A stretch of 64,000 nt of DNA from Bimuria novae-zelandiae CBS 107.79 (taxonomy: Eukaryota > Ascomycota > Dothideomycetes > Pleosporales > Didymosphaeriaceae): assembly GCA_010015655.1 (NCBI GenBank), contig ML976661.1, positions 1,355,357 through 1,419,356 on the forward strand. The letters are read 5' to 3'. The notes beneath the pieces are model-generated. The model did no database searches and was not told where the DNA came from. It worked only from the letters and a program-made list of their open reading frames with translations. The position numbers and the translations under genes are program-made. Position 1 is the stretch's first letter. The number at the start of each line of letters is the position of its first letter. Positions 11,391 through 22,914 of the stretch are shown piece after piece.

Positions 11391-14300
11391 TATATAATAT
11401 AAAGGTTAAACTCTACTATCTGCTTAAACTACCTAGCCTATTATTAATAAAGCTTCTTGGTCGTCGTAAAGCGCGTAAGATTAAGGTAATTAAAGAATAC
11501 CTCTATTTAGTACTTAGCTCCCTTAATCTACGCTTCCTATTACTTAAAATAATTAATAATTACTAGTAATTACTTATTATAGATTTTATATTTAAGCTTT
11601 ATTCTTAAAAGCTTTCTTGCATAATAGAAGACTAGTCTCCACTTTTTATTATCGCACTCTTATAGTAGTATAGCTCCTAGCGCATAATCTAACGCGTTCG
11701 TGTAAATATAATATTACTATTCTATATTATATATCTATAGTAGGGATGCTATTAGCAATAGGTGCTTTGGCTATTTAAAAGCCTTCTTCTCTACCTTCCG
11801 CAGAGGCCGGCATTTTCCTATCTTTATAAGTTCTATTAGTAGAGCAGTAACATTAAAGTAGTTCCTAATAAACTTATAGTAGAAGTTAGTAAAGCCTAAA
11901 AAGGACTAAATATTCTTTACTAATTTTAGTAGTAACTATTTTTCTATTATTATAATCTTCTTTAGGTCTATTTTAACACCTTTCCGGGATATCACAAATC
12001 TTAGATATTCTATCTTAGTAACGTAGAAGTTATATTTCTTAGGGTGTAGGAGTAATTAATACTCTTATAACTTTTATAATATCTTATAGATATATTTCTT
12101 ATATTCTTCTATGGTTCCGTTTAAATATACTAGTATATTATTAAGGTATGCCGTACAGAATACATCTAAGTATTTATATAATACTTAATTTATTAGCTCT
12201 TAGAAGGTTGCTATGACGTTTATTAGTCCTATTAGTATAATTATATACTTAAAGAGGCCATATCGCGTACGGAAAAGCCGTTTTCTACTTATAACCTTTT
12301 ATAATTTAAATCCTATAAAATCTATTTTAGACGCTAAATTTCGTAAACCACTTAGCTCCTTAGAGTCAATATATAAGTTCTGTTATTAATAGTAATAAGT
12401 AGTAGTTTTTTACAGTTATATTATTTAGCTATTTATAATTTATATAAAGTCGCAGCCTACTGTCTTTCTTATAAATAAAGAGTATAAGAAAGGCTAAAAG
12501 ACTCTAATTAAGCTTTTATTTCCTTAAGCGTAGGTTCTTCTATATTAGCTCTTTTAATTCTTTCTCCTATTTGTAAGTGAGGGGCCTTAGGTGCTCTAGC
12601 TATAGTTTAGCTTTTTTTTACTAGTAGTATCTCGTAATCCTACTCCTTATGTTTAAGTAGAATAGTCTTGTTATATTTATTAAATAGGTTTACGGATTCC
12701 TTGTATTCTTCTAGTAGATCTAGGTTATTAGAAACTATTTTAGCTTCCCTAACCTATATATAGTGCACCTATCCTAAGTACTTTAAAATCTTGTTTATCT
12801 TGCAAACTAATATTTTTTATATTATAAATAGTTAGTTCTTCTTTCTTACCTAAGGTTTTTAGGGAGTTTCCCTTCGCCAGGGCTTATTTTAAGCTATATT
12901 TAGCATGTTTTAGGGTAGAATTATTCTCTTATGCTAATCTATTTCTAAATTATACTACTTTTGCTATTTATATTTAATAATAGCTTTAATGTCTCCTATC
13001 TTTGCAATATTAAAGGCTTGTTAGCTCTCTAGGCCTTCTATATTAACTTATACTAGCGCCATCTTAAGGCGTAGCCAACTATTACTATATTCTTATAATT
13101 AGGTCCTATTTGTAAGTCCTATTTGCAGTAGTATTCTCTTATTATAATATAGTATATTATATTTCTTAACTACCTATAGGGTAATTAAGCACGCGTTTCC
13201 CCTTAAGTTAATAAGTGCTATAATATAATATCTATATACTATAATATTCTTAATTAAGCGTTTCTTAACTTGGCAAGTGACTACTTAATAAGCTATAATA
13301 ATCGTACTATTACTAGTGTAACTTATTGCCTAGTAATAATCCAGTTTTTTAAATCTTCTAACTAACTTTTTATAGCCTTTTAGATCTTATTCTTAATCTA
13401 TACTAATTTTAAGATTTCCAAAATTTTATGCTACTTATATCGCTATTAATATAATTTATAGGTCTCTTTAATTTTATTAGATTTATATACTCCTGGTAAC
13501 CTATATTAAGTATAATCTAGAGTAAGGCATTTGTTCTAAGCCAACGCGCCATGTCCTAGGCAGCTATTAAAAAAAGCTACCTCTTTTTATAGGCTTAGGT
13601 ATGTAAAGCACTATAGGTAACACTAGTTCTATAAGATTAATATATAATCCTTATCTTTTCCTAGCTATATATTCCCTATTATCGTGTAAAGGTTTTAATG
13701 TTCTAGGCCCTAGGAGAACTAGCCTTTCTTAAACTTTTATTATTAGTAAAGCTTATAGTTATTATTAAAGTATTAGTACTAGCTATTCTACTTATAGTGC
13801 TTAGTCTAGTACATAGGGAAGCACTTATAATAATTATTAGGTATATTATATTAATTCTTCTTTAGTTAATAATAACCTAAGTCCTCAAAAAAGTAAGTAG
13901 TCTTAACTTAAGCCTTAAAGTACTATTAATATCCCTTACGCGTGTATTACTACTATTTAGCGCGTTTATATTATTCTAGTATTATAACCTAGCGTAGGTA
14001 ATGCTTAGGGAGACCCTATAGCTTTTTAGCGAGCTAATAGGCATCCCACGCGTGTGGTCCTTAGACGACTACTTTCGCCTTATATTAGGGTGGATAGTGT
14101 AGCTTACTACTATATATCTAACAGACGTTATCTACTAAATAATTAAAAATATTATATTCCTATAGGAATTTTCGTTCTTTCGCCTATTTAGCTAGTAGTT
14201 TAGGGATTTCCTGTGTAAGGTCTATTTCCTCGTCTCCCACCAGGGTAAGGGTGGCCATTACTACGTGTAAGAGGCTAGTCGTGCAAACCTTATTCTTTGT

Positions 14301-15101
14301 TTTTAGGTAGTTTCTTATAAAGTGACCCTATTCTCTGTATTAGAAGTAGGCTTTATTCTTAAACCTTTACTTTTGCTCTTCCTGCGAGATACTATCCTTG
14401 CCCTAGCAGCCTTTTTTTAGCTTATATAGCTACTTCCCTTTGCTATTTTTCTTTTTATACTACTAGGTCTTATTAGTTATAATAACTTCTCTATTCCTGT
14501 CCCTTGTCGTGATTCGGGTGCTAGTATCTTTTCTAAAGAGTAGTTAGGTATCGTTCTATTTTTCTATCTTTCGCGTTTAGGCAATTGTCCGCTTTAATAG
14601 TATTATTTATAAGCTCTTCTAAATTATCTACTTTTCCTTAATAGACTAGTTTATCCTTAACCGTCTCCTTTAGCCTATTATAGTAGGTGATTTTAAGTAG
14701 GGCTTCTCCCTATTTATTAAGGTTTGCTATAACCTGTTTAAACTCTAAGGTATAAAATACTACTAATCTTTCCTAACGTAGGCGTTAGAGGCGTATTTTA
14801 TCTTAATACTCTTTATTAATTATACTAAATATTTCTTTTATAGCTTTATAAAAAGCCTTCTAGTCCTTAAAGGCGTCCTTCGTAGCGTCTATCTTACAAC
14901 TCTTAAGGTTGCCTTATTTAAAAAAGTTATTAATTATTAGTTTAGTCTATATAGCTGCCTTGTCCTGTATATTTATATAGGTAACTAGGATCTTATTTTA
15001 TTTCGTCTTAAACCTTCCTAAATTATATAGATAAATAGTTCTATCTATATAAAAAACGTTCCTGGGTGGCCCTTGCTAGTGTAGGGTTTAGGCTTAAGAA
15101 C

Positions 15102-15529
15102 TGTTAAGATCCCAAAGAGGTAGCTATTCTCTAAGGGGCTAAGGTTGGTTCTCGGGCAGGAGTACTGGTAGGACGGGAGAGGGTTGTAGTGATAGCTTGC
15201 GCCTGTCACTAAGGGCGTTGGTATTAAAGGTGTGTACAGCACAATCAAATTAACAAGGTTGCTTATTCAGATCCAAACGATAGATTGATAAACAGGTTGA
15301 ACACAAGTAGAAGAGAGACTCCTTCTTGCGTTCCTATATACTTGTCCTGCTCGACATGCTCGAGTCGAGCGCAGCGAGTAGAGGTCTTGGCTTTTGCGTC
15401 TGCTCGACTTGCTCGTGTCGAGCGCAGCGAGCAGTCACGTGACCTCTAGGTACTATACCTCCATTGGTCACCATAAGACCATAGGCGCTCTGGAGCCTAG
15501 CCAAGTGCCTGTAAGATCGGATCTTAACA
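15102..15529. repeat. Solo LTR, 428 bp, with perfect target duplication
   Basis: Starts TGTTAAGATCC and ends GGATCTTAACA, a perfect 11-bp terminal inversion. It is flanked by AGAAC at 15097-15101 and again at 15530-15534. It splits the gag of body X between LKVL and KPKPYT. It is GC-richer than its surroundings and keeps many CpA sites, so it either entered after the main wave of RIP or escaped it. The open frame at 15045-15248 runs from the LTR into gag and is not a gene. Confidence 0.85.
15347..15431. repeat. Two 32-bp near-identical repeats inside the solo LTR
   Basis: Units at 15347-15378 and 15400-15431 (53-bp spacing) differ at two positions. Each contains an internal inversion of CTCGAC and GTCGAG followed by CGCAGCGAG, so each could fold or act as a paired protein-binding site in the LTR. 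Confidence 0.8.
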
Positions 15530-15720
15530 AGAACCTTTAGTTAATACTTCGTATCTTCTTATTTATTTATTTTCTTACTTATCTTATTAATAATTTCTTA
15601 AAGCTAGTCTATTTAAGCTACTTATTTAATAACTAGTTCTTCTAGTATTCATTCTTAGTTAGCTAGGGCTGCTAAGGTTATCAAGCTAGGTCCTGCTATT
15701 ATACTATAAAATATTTAAAG

Positions 15721-15916
15721 TATTATAGGGCTCTTTTCCTTAGTCTAATTTAGGTTAGGGTAGTAAGGTAATAAGGTACCTTATAAATTATTTAATAGTA
15801 TAAGTTAATGCAACACTTAGCGCGTGCTAGATATTTTAATCTTATAATAAATAACATAACTAATAGTTTATATAGGAGAACGTACTCGCATAGAAGATAT
15901 ATAAGTTAACTATAAA
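15721..15916 (-). repeat. 5' LTR of composite element X/Y (LTR B), inner part
   Basis: First 196 bp (in plus-strand order) of the second 444-bp LTR, up to and including the copia 1 target site ATAAA (15912-15916). It aligns with 4576-4771 of LTR A. The rest of this LTR resumes after copia 1 at 21319. Confidence 0.85.
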
Positions 15917-16033
15917 TGTTACGGTACGATTCCATCAGGTTCTATGCCAAGACTCTTGGGAGGATCCAGAGTGTATATATATGTAGGATACTTCTACTAT
16001 AGAGGAATGAACGCAGCTCTTCCCTTCCTTATA
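15917..16033 (+). repeat. Left LTR of copia 1
   Basis: 117 bp, TGTTACGG to CCTTATA; the final CACA of the right LTR is TATA here by RIP. Confidence 0.9.
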
Positions 16034-16117
16034 GTTATAAGCCCGGAAGCCTTTAATAATCGCTACGTTCACAGGGTATTATACTAGGGTCTATCTTTGC
16101 AGACCTAGTTAGTTATT

Positions 16118-19100
16118 ATGTCGTTAAGTTAGGACCTCGTTGTCACTAGACAATTAGTTGAGAGACGTGAATTGTCTAGGATTAGCGCTAGTTAAGACCT
16201 TGTTGTTAGAGAATTAACGTCGTATAGAATATAAACGCCGCATAGAATACGGACGCCGTATCTTGCAAGGATAGCAACTAAATTAGACCCGCTAATTACG
16301 AAAGAGACCGTTATACTTAATAAACTAGAGGATTAGTCGAAATAGATATTCCTCAGAAAGGACTACGTAGTCAGGAACCATATCTAGGAATACGTCAATC
16401 TATCGCTAAGCCACGAAGAAGTCTCTAAGTTAGAAACAGAGAAGCCTAAAAGGCTTAAGCTAAAGGAATTTCATAAGCCAAGAACTACAAGAGGTGGTAA
16501 CGTAAGTGGCGAAGCAGGGAGCGCAAGGGGCACAGGGGGTGGCGTAGTAGGCGATTAAGATGCCGAAGAAGTCACTATCCTGGACCTTATAGATTAGGAG
16601 CTAAGAAGATACGAGCTTTGGTAAAAGGACTATTAAAGTGCACTAGTCGAATGGCGGCAGAAAGAGAAGGCTCTTGGAAACTTTACAAAGCAGATTAATA
16701 GAACAATCGTATCGCGGTATATTTATCTAATCGCCAACTGCTTGAGCACACATAAGCGACTAAGAACTCTAATAAAGTACCTCTATCCTAGCCAGGGTAA
16801 GCGTAATGCTTAACTCTAAGCACGTTATTAGGCACTTAAGAATTAACCACGAAAGGCGAACCTCGACACCTAGTTTTAGGACTAGATAGAGACAACGCGT
16901 CTTATAACCTAAGCAGGCATGCTAGAGGTCTATAACAATCGAGCGCAAGAAGACTTTATCCTATTAATTAGAGGCCTAGACGATAGCTAGGCATTAAGTC
17001 AGCTATTAGCGCTTATTATGGCAGAACAGACTAGTAAAGACTTTATTAGCATCTCTAATCTGGTGGCCAATTTTACTTCGTACTATTGACGGACTCGACC
17101 AATTGCATCAGGACTAGGTACATTCGCTACTCTAGGTATTGCTCTACTAGCCAATCAGCTAGCCAATTAGTTAAAGGATCAGAAGAATAAGCGTTAGAAG
17201 AAGACACTAACCTGCCTATATAGCGAGAAGCATAGATTTAACAGTTACTACTACGTTAATACGGCTTTACGACCTGCTAATTAGCGGCCAAACAAAGACG
17301 TCGAGAAGAAGTTCTAGAAGCTTCGAGCCAATTAGTTACCTATGGCAAAGGTTCTTTAAAAAATAAAGAACAGGCTAGCTAAAAGCAATACTAGGACGCC
17401 TACTAAGCTAGGAAAAGTTACTGCTTTCGATAATAGCTAGTAGCTAGCTATAATGCCTTAGTGTAGTGCACTTTAGGTCGCTACTACCAACAAGCCAATG
17501 CTTCGGCCTCCACTCCTGAATAGATAGATTCTTAATCCTGGCTTGAATACGCATGTTACTAATACCAAGGCATATAGCTAGAAGAAGATCTCTAATGCTA
17601 AGCCAGAAGAAAGCGCGTACGCTAGTAGCTAATTAATACCTATTTAGGAATAGGGAGAGGTCCTGCTTAAGATTAATACACCTTTTAGAGTTAAAACGAT
17701 TTAACTAACGTACGTCGCATATATACCTAAGTTCTTTACGAGTATTATTAGCCTATCTCGATGCAGAAGCCTAGGCATTAAATTTAACTCTAGCTAAAAC
17801 TACCTATACTAAAAGAAGCCGTCGAATGTAATATGCTAGCTTAAATATAATAGTAGTTACTAGTTAATAGACTCGGATTACAACGATCGACCGCCATTAG
17901 AACTCTATGCAACTTAGTACCGACCTAGGCCATCCTACTCTAGCAGGAAGCCAATGAGCGTGAGTGCGATAGAAGCTTATAGAGTGTTTGGCCATGCGAG
18001 CCAGAAGGCGATCGCTTATTTATTAGAGAACGTCGATAGAATATAGCTTAGCGAGCAGCCAGAGCATGCGCCGTTGTGGACAGACTGTAAGATCTGTACA
18101 GAGACGAAGCTACATAAGTTAATAAGTAGGAGAGCTCCACGAGAGCCAGCAGAACGTCCATTCTATCGACTAGGAATAGACCTCATACAGCTGAGGGAGC
18201 GCACCAAGCGTTGCTATAATAGAGATCTATAGCTATTCCACGCCATGGACTAGTATAGTAAGTGGCACGAAGCTTGTTACCTATCTAATAAAAGCTTAAT
18301 AATGCTTTAATAAGTAGCTTAGAAATTACTAGCTAAACTATAACGTCAATTCCGCGCGCATGTAGCTGTTGTAAGTCTTAATAGTAAATAAGGCTATTCT
18401 AAGCTACTTAGTGTCTTTAAGAATCTAGGGATCGTCGTCGAACCGCGTGCAAAGTATACAGAAGAGTAGAATAGTTTAATAGAGAAAGCTAGCTATTTAA
18501 TTATTATCCATGCAAGAGCTATTAGGCTTAAAGCAGATCTACTAAAGGAGCTATTAAATAAATACGTTATGGCGGCTGTCTATCTGCTTAATCGTACACC
18601 TACTGAATCGCTTAACTGGAAAACACCTTATTAGATTGTTAGAGGTGTAAAGCTATTAGTAGCTTATTTTAGTATTATAGGAGCACGAGCGTACATCCTT
18701 AATTAGCAAGTAAAGCGCGGAGAGAAGCTAGAATCTCGTGCTTTAATAGGACACCTAGTTGGATACGATTCGACGAACATTTATCGCATTTAGATGCCAA
18801 CACTGGGCAGAGTTATCAGGACTAGAGATGTGGTCCTTATGCCCTCAAAGCTATACACTACCAACGAGGTATATGCGGAGAAGGAGACGCTACGCAAAGC
18901 AGTAATAGTACTAGATATTGAGGAGTTAGATAAGCTAGAGGATCTAGAAATTGATTAGCCGCTTAACACGACTCGGAATAATACACGAATAAACACTTTA
19001 GAAGACAAGGACAGTGCTAAAGCGTAGCTTTTAGGTAAACTAATGCGCTAGCAGCAGATAATAAAGGTAGTAGAAGCTAAGTTAAGTAAGCAGCGCGGAC

Positions 19101-21106
19101 TTTTAACACTAAAAGAAACGCTAGAGCCTAGTGCTATATCTAGAAATTAGTAGTCTATTTAGATAGTAGATAACGAAGTTAAGCTTCCTCGCGGCTAGTA
19201 ACTGCTAGCAGAAGGAGACGAAGCACTAGATTAACATTTAAACAACGCGCGCAGACGAGACGAGATCAGCAGCAATATTAACGCTAGCTATATTATATCT
19301 GGCAGAAGGCGCAGAAACAGCAAGACACCCAGAGACTACTTCGCTACATTTGCTGCGGCTGTTAACCCATCCGCGCCAGAGAAGTTACTTAGTGAGCTTC
19401 CTAGAACTAGGCTACATCGCGATCAGCTGCCGCCTCCACCAAAGCGATAGAAGGATCTAGAGAAGCACCCATTTGGCGCAGAGTTTCGTGTAGCTATAAG
19501 TGCTGAGCTCGATAGTTGCAAAAGTAAGGGGTGTTTTAGCAGGACTATAGCTACTCAGGCGACTGTGCAAGGCGAAGTGCTACCACTTATATAGGTATTT
19601 ACGTACAAGTTTAATTAGGATAGCTACCTTTACAAGTTTAAGGCGCGACTAGTAGTCAGAGGGGACCTACAGGAAGACTGGGGAGACACCTACGCAGCAA
19701 CGCTAGCAGCACGCGTTTTCCGCTTCCTAATTGCTCTATTGGCTGCCTTTGGGCTACTTGCCTATTAGTATAATGTTCTAAATGCCTTCCTAAATGCTTA
19801 CCTTAATCGTCTAATCTATGTACGCACGCCTAATAGATTTATAGATTAACTTAGTAAGCTACTAGAGCTTAAGCGCGTACTCTACGGCCTGCGCGATGCT
19901 CTACTTTTTTAGTATAAGCACTTATAGAGTACTCTAGTTAAGCTAGGACTAAAGCTAGTTAAGGAAGTACTTTGCTTATTTACCAGCGAGAGCCTGATTG
20001 TCTTCTTCTATATTAACGATATTGTGGTTCTAGTACACCCAGACAACCTGGAGTATTATAGTTAGTTTGAACGAAGGCTGCGAGCTACGTATAAGGTATA
20101 ATGTCTAGGAGAACTAAGGTAGTTCCTAGGTATATAGATTGTGAGGGATTAGCTAAAAGGGAAAATCTGGCTGATTCAGGATTCCTTTATTGACAAGATT
20201 GCAACAAAGTTTGACCTTGTATAGACTTATAAGGCCTACCCAGCCGTGCCGCTAGTGGAGAATTATCTAGCTCTAAGCACTGAGGAACTGAATTCTTAAC
20301 GTACCCACACTTATTAGTAACTAGTAGGCTCACTAGCCTACATCTCGACGTTTACACGGCCTAATATCGCTCGCGCACACTTAGTACTGGCACGTCACTT
20401 GCAGAATCCAGGGTAGAAGCATTTGAACGCTGCCAAGCATGTATGGCGATATCTAGTTAGCACAAAGCATCTAGCTATCGGAGCCTCACGACTAGGTACA
20501 GAGAACACGACATATCTCTGTGAGACGCCTGAGGACGATCCTAGAGCGGGAATAGAACCACTATTCTATGGAGCCTCTGACGCAGCATATACTGACGATC
20601 CTAATACGCGTTAAAGCTTACAAGGCTACTTGTTCAAGCTATATAGACTGCTAATTAACTGGAAATCGACCTTACAGCGCTTAGTCACGAAATTAACTAC
20701 TAAGGCTAAGTTGCTCGCTCTGTCCACTGCTAGTAGCGAGATAGAATAGTGGAACAAGATATTTAACCACGTACGCTTTCAGCCAGAGATCTTACCTACC
20801 TTATACTGTGACAATTAGCAGACTGTAGGGATTGTCAACAAGGCTGAGGATAGGCTTTATACAAAGCTAAGACATGTTAACACACATTAGATGTGGCTAC
20901 GACAGGAAGTAGATGCTGGGAAGCTACAGATTAAATGGAAGCCTATAAATCAGATGCCTGCGGACGGTCTTACAAAGACACTAGTTCGACAGAAATATAA
21001 TAACTTTGTTAAATAGTTAGGCCTCACAGATATCACAGAGCAGCTAAAGGGACCATCTACTGGCGACGATGTACTAGAGCCTGATAACTTTTCTACCTAG
21101 TATTAA
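16118..21106 (+). pseudogene. Copia 1 Gag-Pol, single frame with many Gln-to-stop changes
   Basis: One frame runs from ATG 16118 to TAG 21098-21100 or TAA 21104-21106, about 1,660 codons, with internal stops that read as former CAG/CAA. Domains in order: Gag with repeated arginine-rich N-terminus; zinc knuckle at about 17,208-17,252 (CLYSEKHRFNSYYY, two Cys lost to Ser or Tyr); protease region about 17,650-17,900; integrase from about 17,980 (GHASQKAIAYLLENV, CKICTETKLH, GIDLIQL); RT 19,480-20,200 with FKARLVVRGD and the catalytic box FYINDIVVLV at 20,001-20,023 (family YVDD); RNase H 20,560-20,980 ending with QMPADGLTKTL. The Asp-to-Asn change in the RT box alone would abolish activity. Confidence 0.9.
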
Positions 21107-21196
21107 AAAGAAGATCGGGGGGTGCGACTATATAGGGAGACTCAGATTAATATATTAAAGAAGTTAGCTTTGTTGTCCACTGCAGCTGGGGGGGTG

Positions 21197-21313
21197 TGTT
21201 ATAGTACGATTCCATCAGGTTCTATGCCAAGACTCTTGGGTGGATCCAGGGTGTATATATATATAGGATACTTCTACTATAGAGGAATAAACGCAGCTCT
21301 TCCCTTCCTCACA
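21197..21313 (+). repeat. Right LTR of copia 1
   Basis: 117 bp, TGTTATAG to CCTCACA, near-identical to the left LTR, with the differences mostly C/T or G/A. Confidence 0.9.
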
Positions 21314-21318
21314 ATAAA

Positions 21319-21566
21319 GAGCGTAGATAGGAGATTGTCCTGTACATATACCCTCCTTGTCCCATAGAGTCCCATGGTATCCCATATCCTATCCCCGTGG
21401 GATTCCATAGGATATCCTAGGACGTCACGTGACTAGGGTCACGTGGTCCTATAACGTCCTATGGTCTTGGCGTCTAAGACAGCCTGGGACGTTACGTAAG
21501 CCTAAGGTGGGGCCTGGTTATCGTCATAAGGCCCGTCGTCGCACCTTCGACTTCTGGGTCGTAATA
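21319..21566 (-). repeat. 5' LTR of composite element X/Y (LTR B), outer part
   Basis: Remaining 248 bp of LTR B, aligning with 4772-5019 of LTR A and followed by the CTAGA target duplication. It is much less RIPped than LTR A and keeps the GTCACGTGAC palindromes that LTR A also has. Confidence 0.85.
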
Positions 21567-21571
21567 CTAGA

Positions 21572-22705
21572 TAGTTTCTAAGAGGCATAGATCCTTATAA
21601 TCCTAAAAATATTATAAAAGTAACTTAGATAGGGTAAGAAAAACCTTATATATTTATCTTATAAGACTAGTGTTAACCCTAGTACTTTATATATTTAAGT
21701 TTACAAGAGGAAGTAGCTTTCTCTAAGAATTAACTAAGCTACTATAGACTTATAATATATAAATGCTTAACCCTGGATTGCTCCCAGCATAGGATATTAG
21801 GGGTATATAAACTTAATAAGATTAAATAGGCCTATAAATTATACTACTAATAATATAAATAGTATAAGGCCCAGGAAATCTTACGAATAGCATAAATTAA
21901 AGATTAAATCTAGGAAACTATAGGCATAGACAATAAGCCTAAGGATTTAAAAAACTAAAACGCTACTAGATAATAAGCTATACTAGTAATAATGCTATCT
22001 TTATAGCTTATTAAGCGGATACTAATAGGATAGAAGCACGCTTAATTACGACTATTATAATATATAGATATTATATAAAAGTACTTATTAATCAAGAAGT
22101 AAACGCGTGTCTAATATCTTTAAAAGGAGTTAAAAAAATATAATATGCACTATTATATTAAGAAAATATCGCTATAAATAAGGCTTATAAGCGAAACCTA
22201 ATTATAAAAATTTAGTAATAGTTAGCGACGCCTGAAGACGGCGCTAGTATAAGTTAATATTAAAAACTTAAAAAGCCAACACCTATTAACTATTGTAAAG
22301 ATAGGTGACATAGATGATATTATTAGATATAAATAGCAAGGATAATCCTACCCAGGAATCTGCCAGCAGTGGCCTAAGAAGGGCCTTGGCAAAAGGGGAC
22401 CCTCTAGGAACCTTAAGAGAGAAAGGAGAATTACGTATCTATAATATAAAAAATATTATCCTACTAAATAAATAAAATTTTAAAGTAGTACCTAAAGCAG
22501 GTACACTGCCTCTAGGTTAAGCTAGCTAAGATAGCTAATAGAGACCCTAGTCTACTAATAGAATACTAAGAATTCGTAGAGTTATTTAAAAAATATAATA
22601 AGATAATCTTACCTTAAATAATAAGCGTAGGATTATAAGATACTACTAGTAGAGGGAGTAAAACTATAGCTAAAGTGCCTATAACCCTTTACCTATAAGT
22701 AAGAG
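21572..22705 (+). pseudogene. Element G: end of gag, protease and protease-RT linker
   Basis: Continues the gag segment that stopped at 4575. It aligns along its length with the reverse complement of element X at about 12,650-13,750. The last part encodes the linker before RT (IEYEFVELFKKYNK-like, about 22,550-22,600, and AKVPITLYL near 22,680). It stops at the copia 2 target site AAGAG (22701-22705). Stops are frequent and RIP is heavy. Confidence 0.65.
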
Positions 22706-22914
22706 TGTTAGATTATATGCAGTAGAGAACCTAGGCTAGAAGAGGTCAGGGGCTATTGCACATAATGCACAGACAGGAACTTTAAACAGAAGGCGTTAAC
22801 CAGCTTCAGAAGACAAATCATCAAATCTATCAACATGATCACTTCTTCATTAGACCCCATACTATGACACACAGACAATTATCATCCATCCTTAATAACC
22901 TAAAAAATCTAACA
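22706..22914 (+). repeat. Left LTR of copia 2
   Basis: 209 bp, TGTTAGATTATATG to AAATCTAACA. The open frame at 22864-23055 begins within the LTR end and runs into gag. Confidence 0.9.

Larger units (their letters stand above)
10395..15700 (-). pseudogene. Gag-pol body X of composite element, gypsy, 3' truncated
   Basis: Same family as element G. Reading leftward: gag start near 15,650 with a coiled N-terminus, split from its KPKPYTSKG continuation by the solo LTR at 15102-15529; zinc knuckle at about 14,300-14,352 with all three Cys turned to Tyr (AYF-YRE-GHFIRNY); protease/linker region 12,650-13,700; RT box YLNNILVYLN at about 12,133-12,148 followed by LLLHPKKY; RNase H end at about 11,400; then integrase 11,165-10,400. 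About 300 bp between RNase H and the integrase zinc domain are missing at the solo LTR 11191-11390. Integrase stops abruptly after LRKNIAQ, where body Y begins; the X chromodomain is absent. Confidence 0.8.
15917..21313 (+). mobile_element. Copia element 1, complete, nested in LTR B
   Basis: 5,397-bp Ty1/copia element with 117-bp LTRs (15917-16033 and 21197-21313) and perfect 5-bp target duplication ATAAA (15912-15916 and 21314-21318). A G-rich polypurine tract (CTGGGGGGGTG) precedes the right LTR, and GTTATAAGCCCGG after the left LTR may be the RIPped primer-binding site. It sits inside the 5' LTR of X/Y, so it is younger than that element. RIP is lighter than in the gypsy layers: most damage is Gln codons turned to stops. 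Confidence 0.92.
4576..21566 (-). mobile_element. Composite gypsy element X/Y with two gag-pol bodies
   Basis: Bounded by two LTRs of the same length, 444 bp (4576-5019, and 15721-15916 plus 21319-21566 once copia 1 is removed), and by a perfect 5-bp target duplication CTAGA (4571-4575 and 21567-21571). It lies inside the gag of element G in opposite orientation. The body, read on the minus strand, holds an X-family gag-protease-RT-RNase H-partial integrase, then directly a Y-family gag through chromodomain, then a polypurine tract and the 3' LTR. Two solo LTRs and one full copia element are nested in it. Two coding sets in one LTR pair is abnormal. The matched duplication argues that the outer boundaries come from one insertion. 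Confidence 0.8.

Noticed and set aside
15347..15431. Short spaced palindromic repeats as a CRISPR array
   Set aside because: Only two units, inside an LTR of a eukaryotic genome.
20423..20614. Plus open frame as a gene
   Set aside because: It is a stop-free piece of the RT/RNase H part of copia 1, in the same frame as the rest of its polyprotein.
16118..21106. Long frames with dense TAG/TAA as evidence for stop-codon reassignment
   Set aside because: The genes at 56-63 kb use the standard code. The stops occur only in repeats and decayed genes, at Gln or Trp positions and together with other C-to-T and G-to-A changes, which is RIP.
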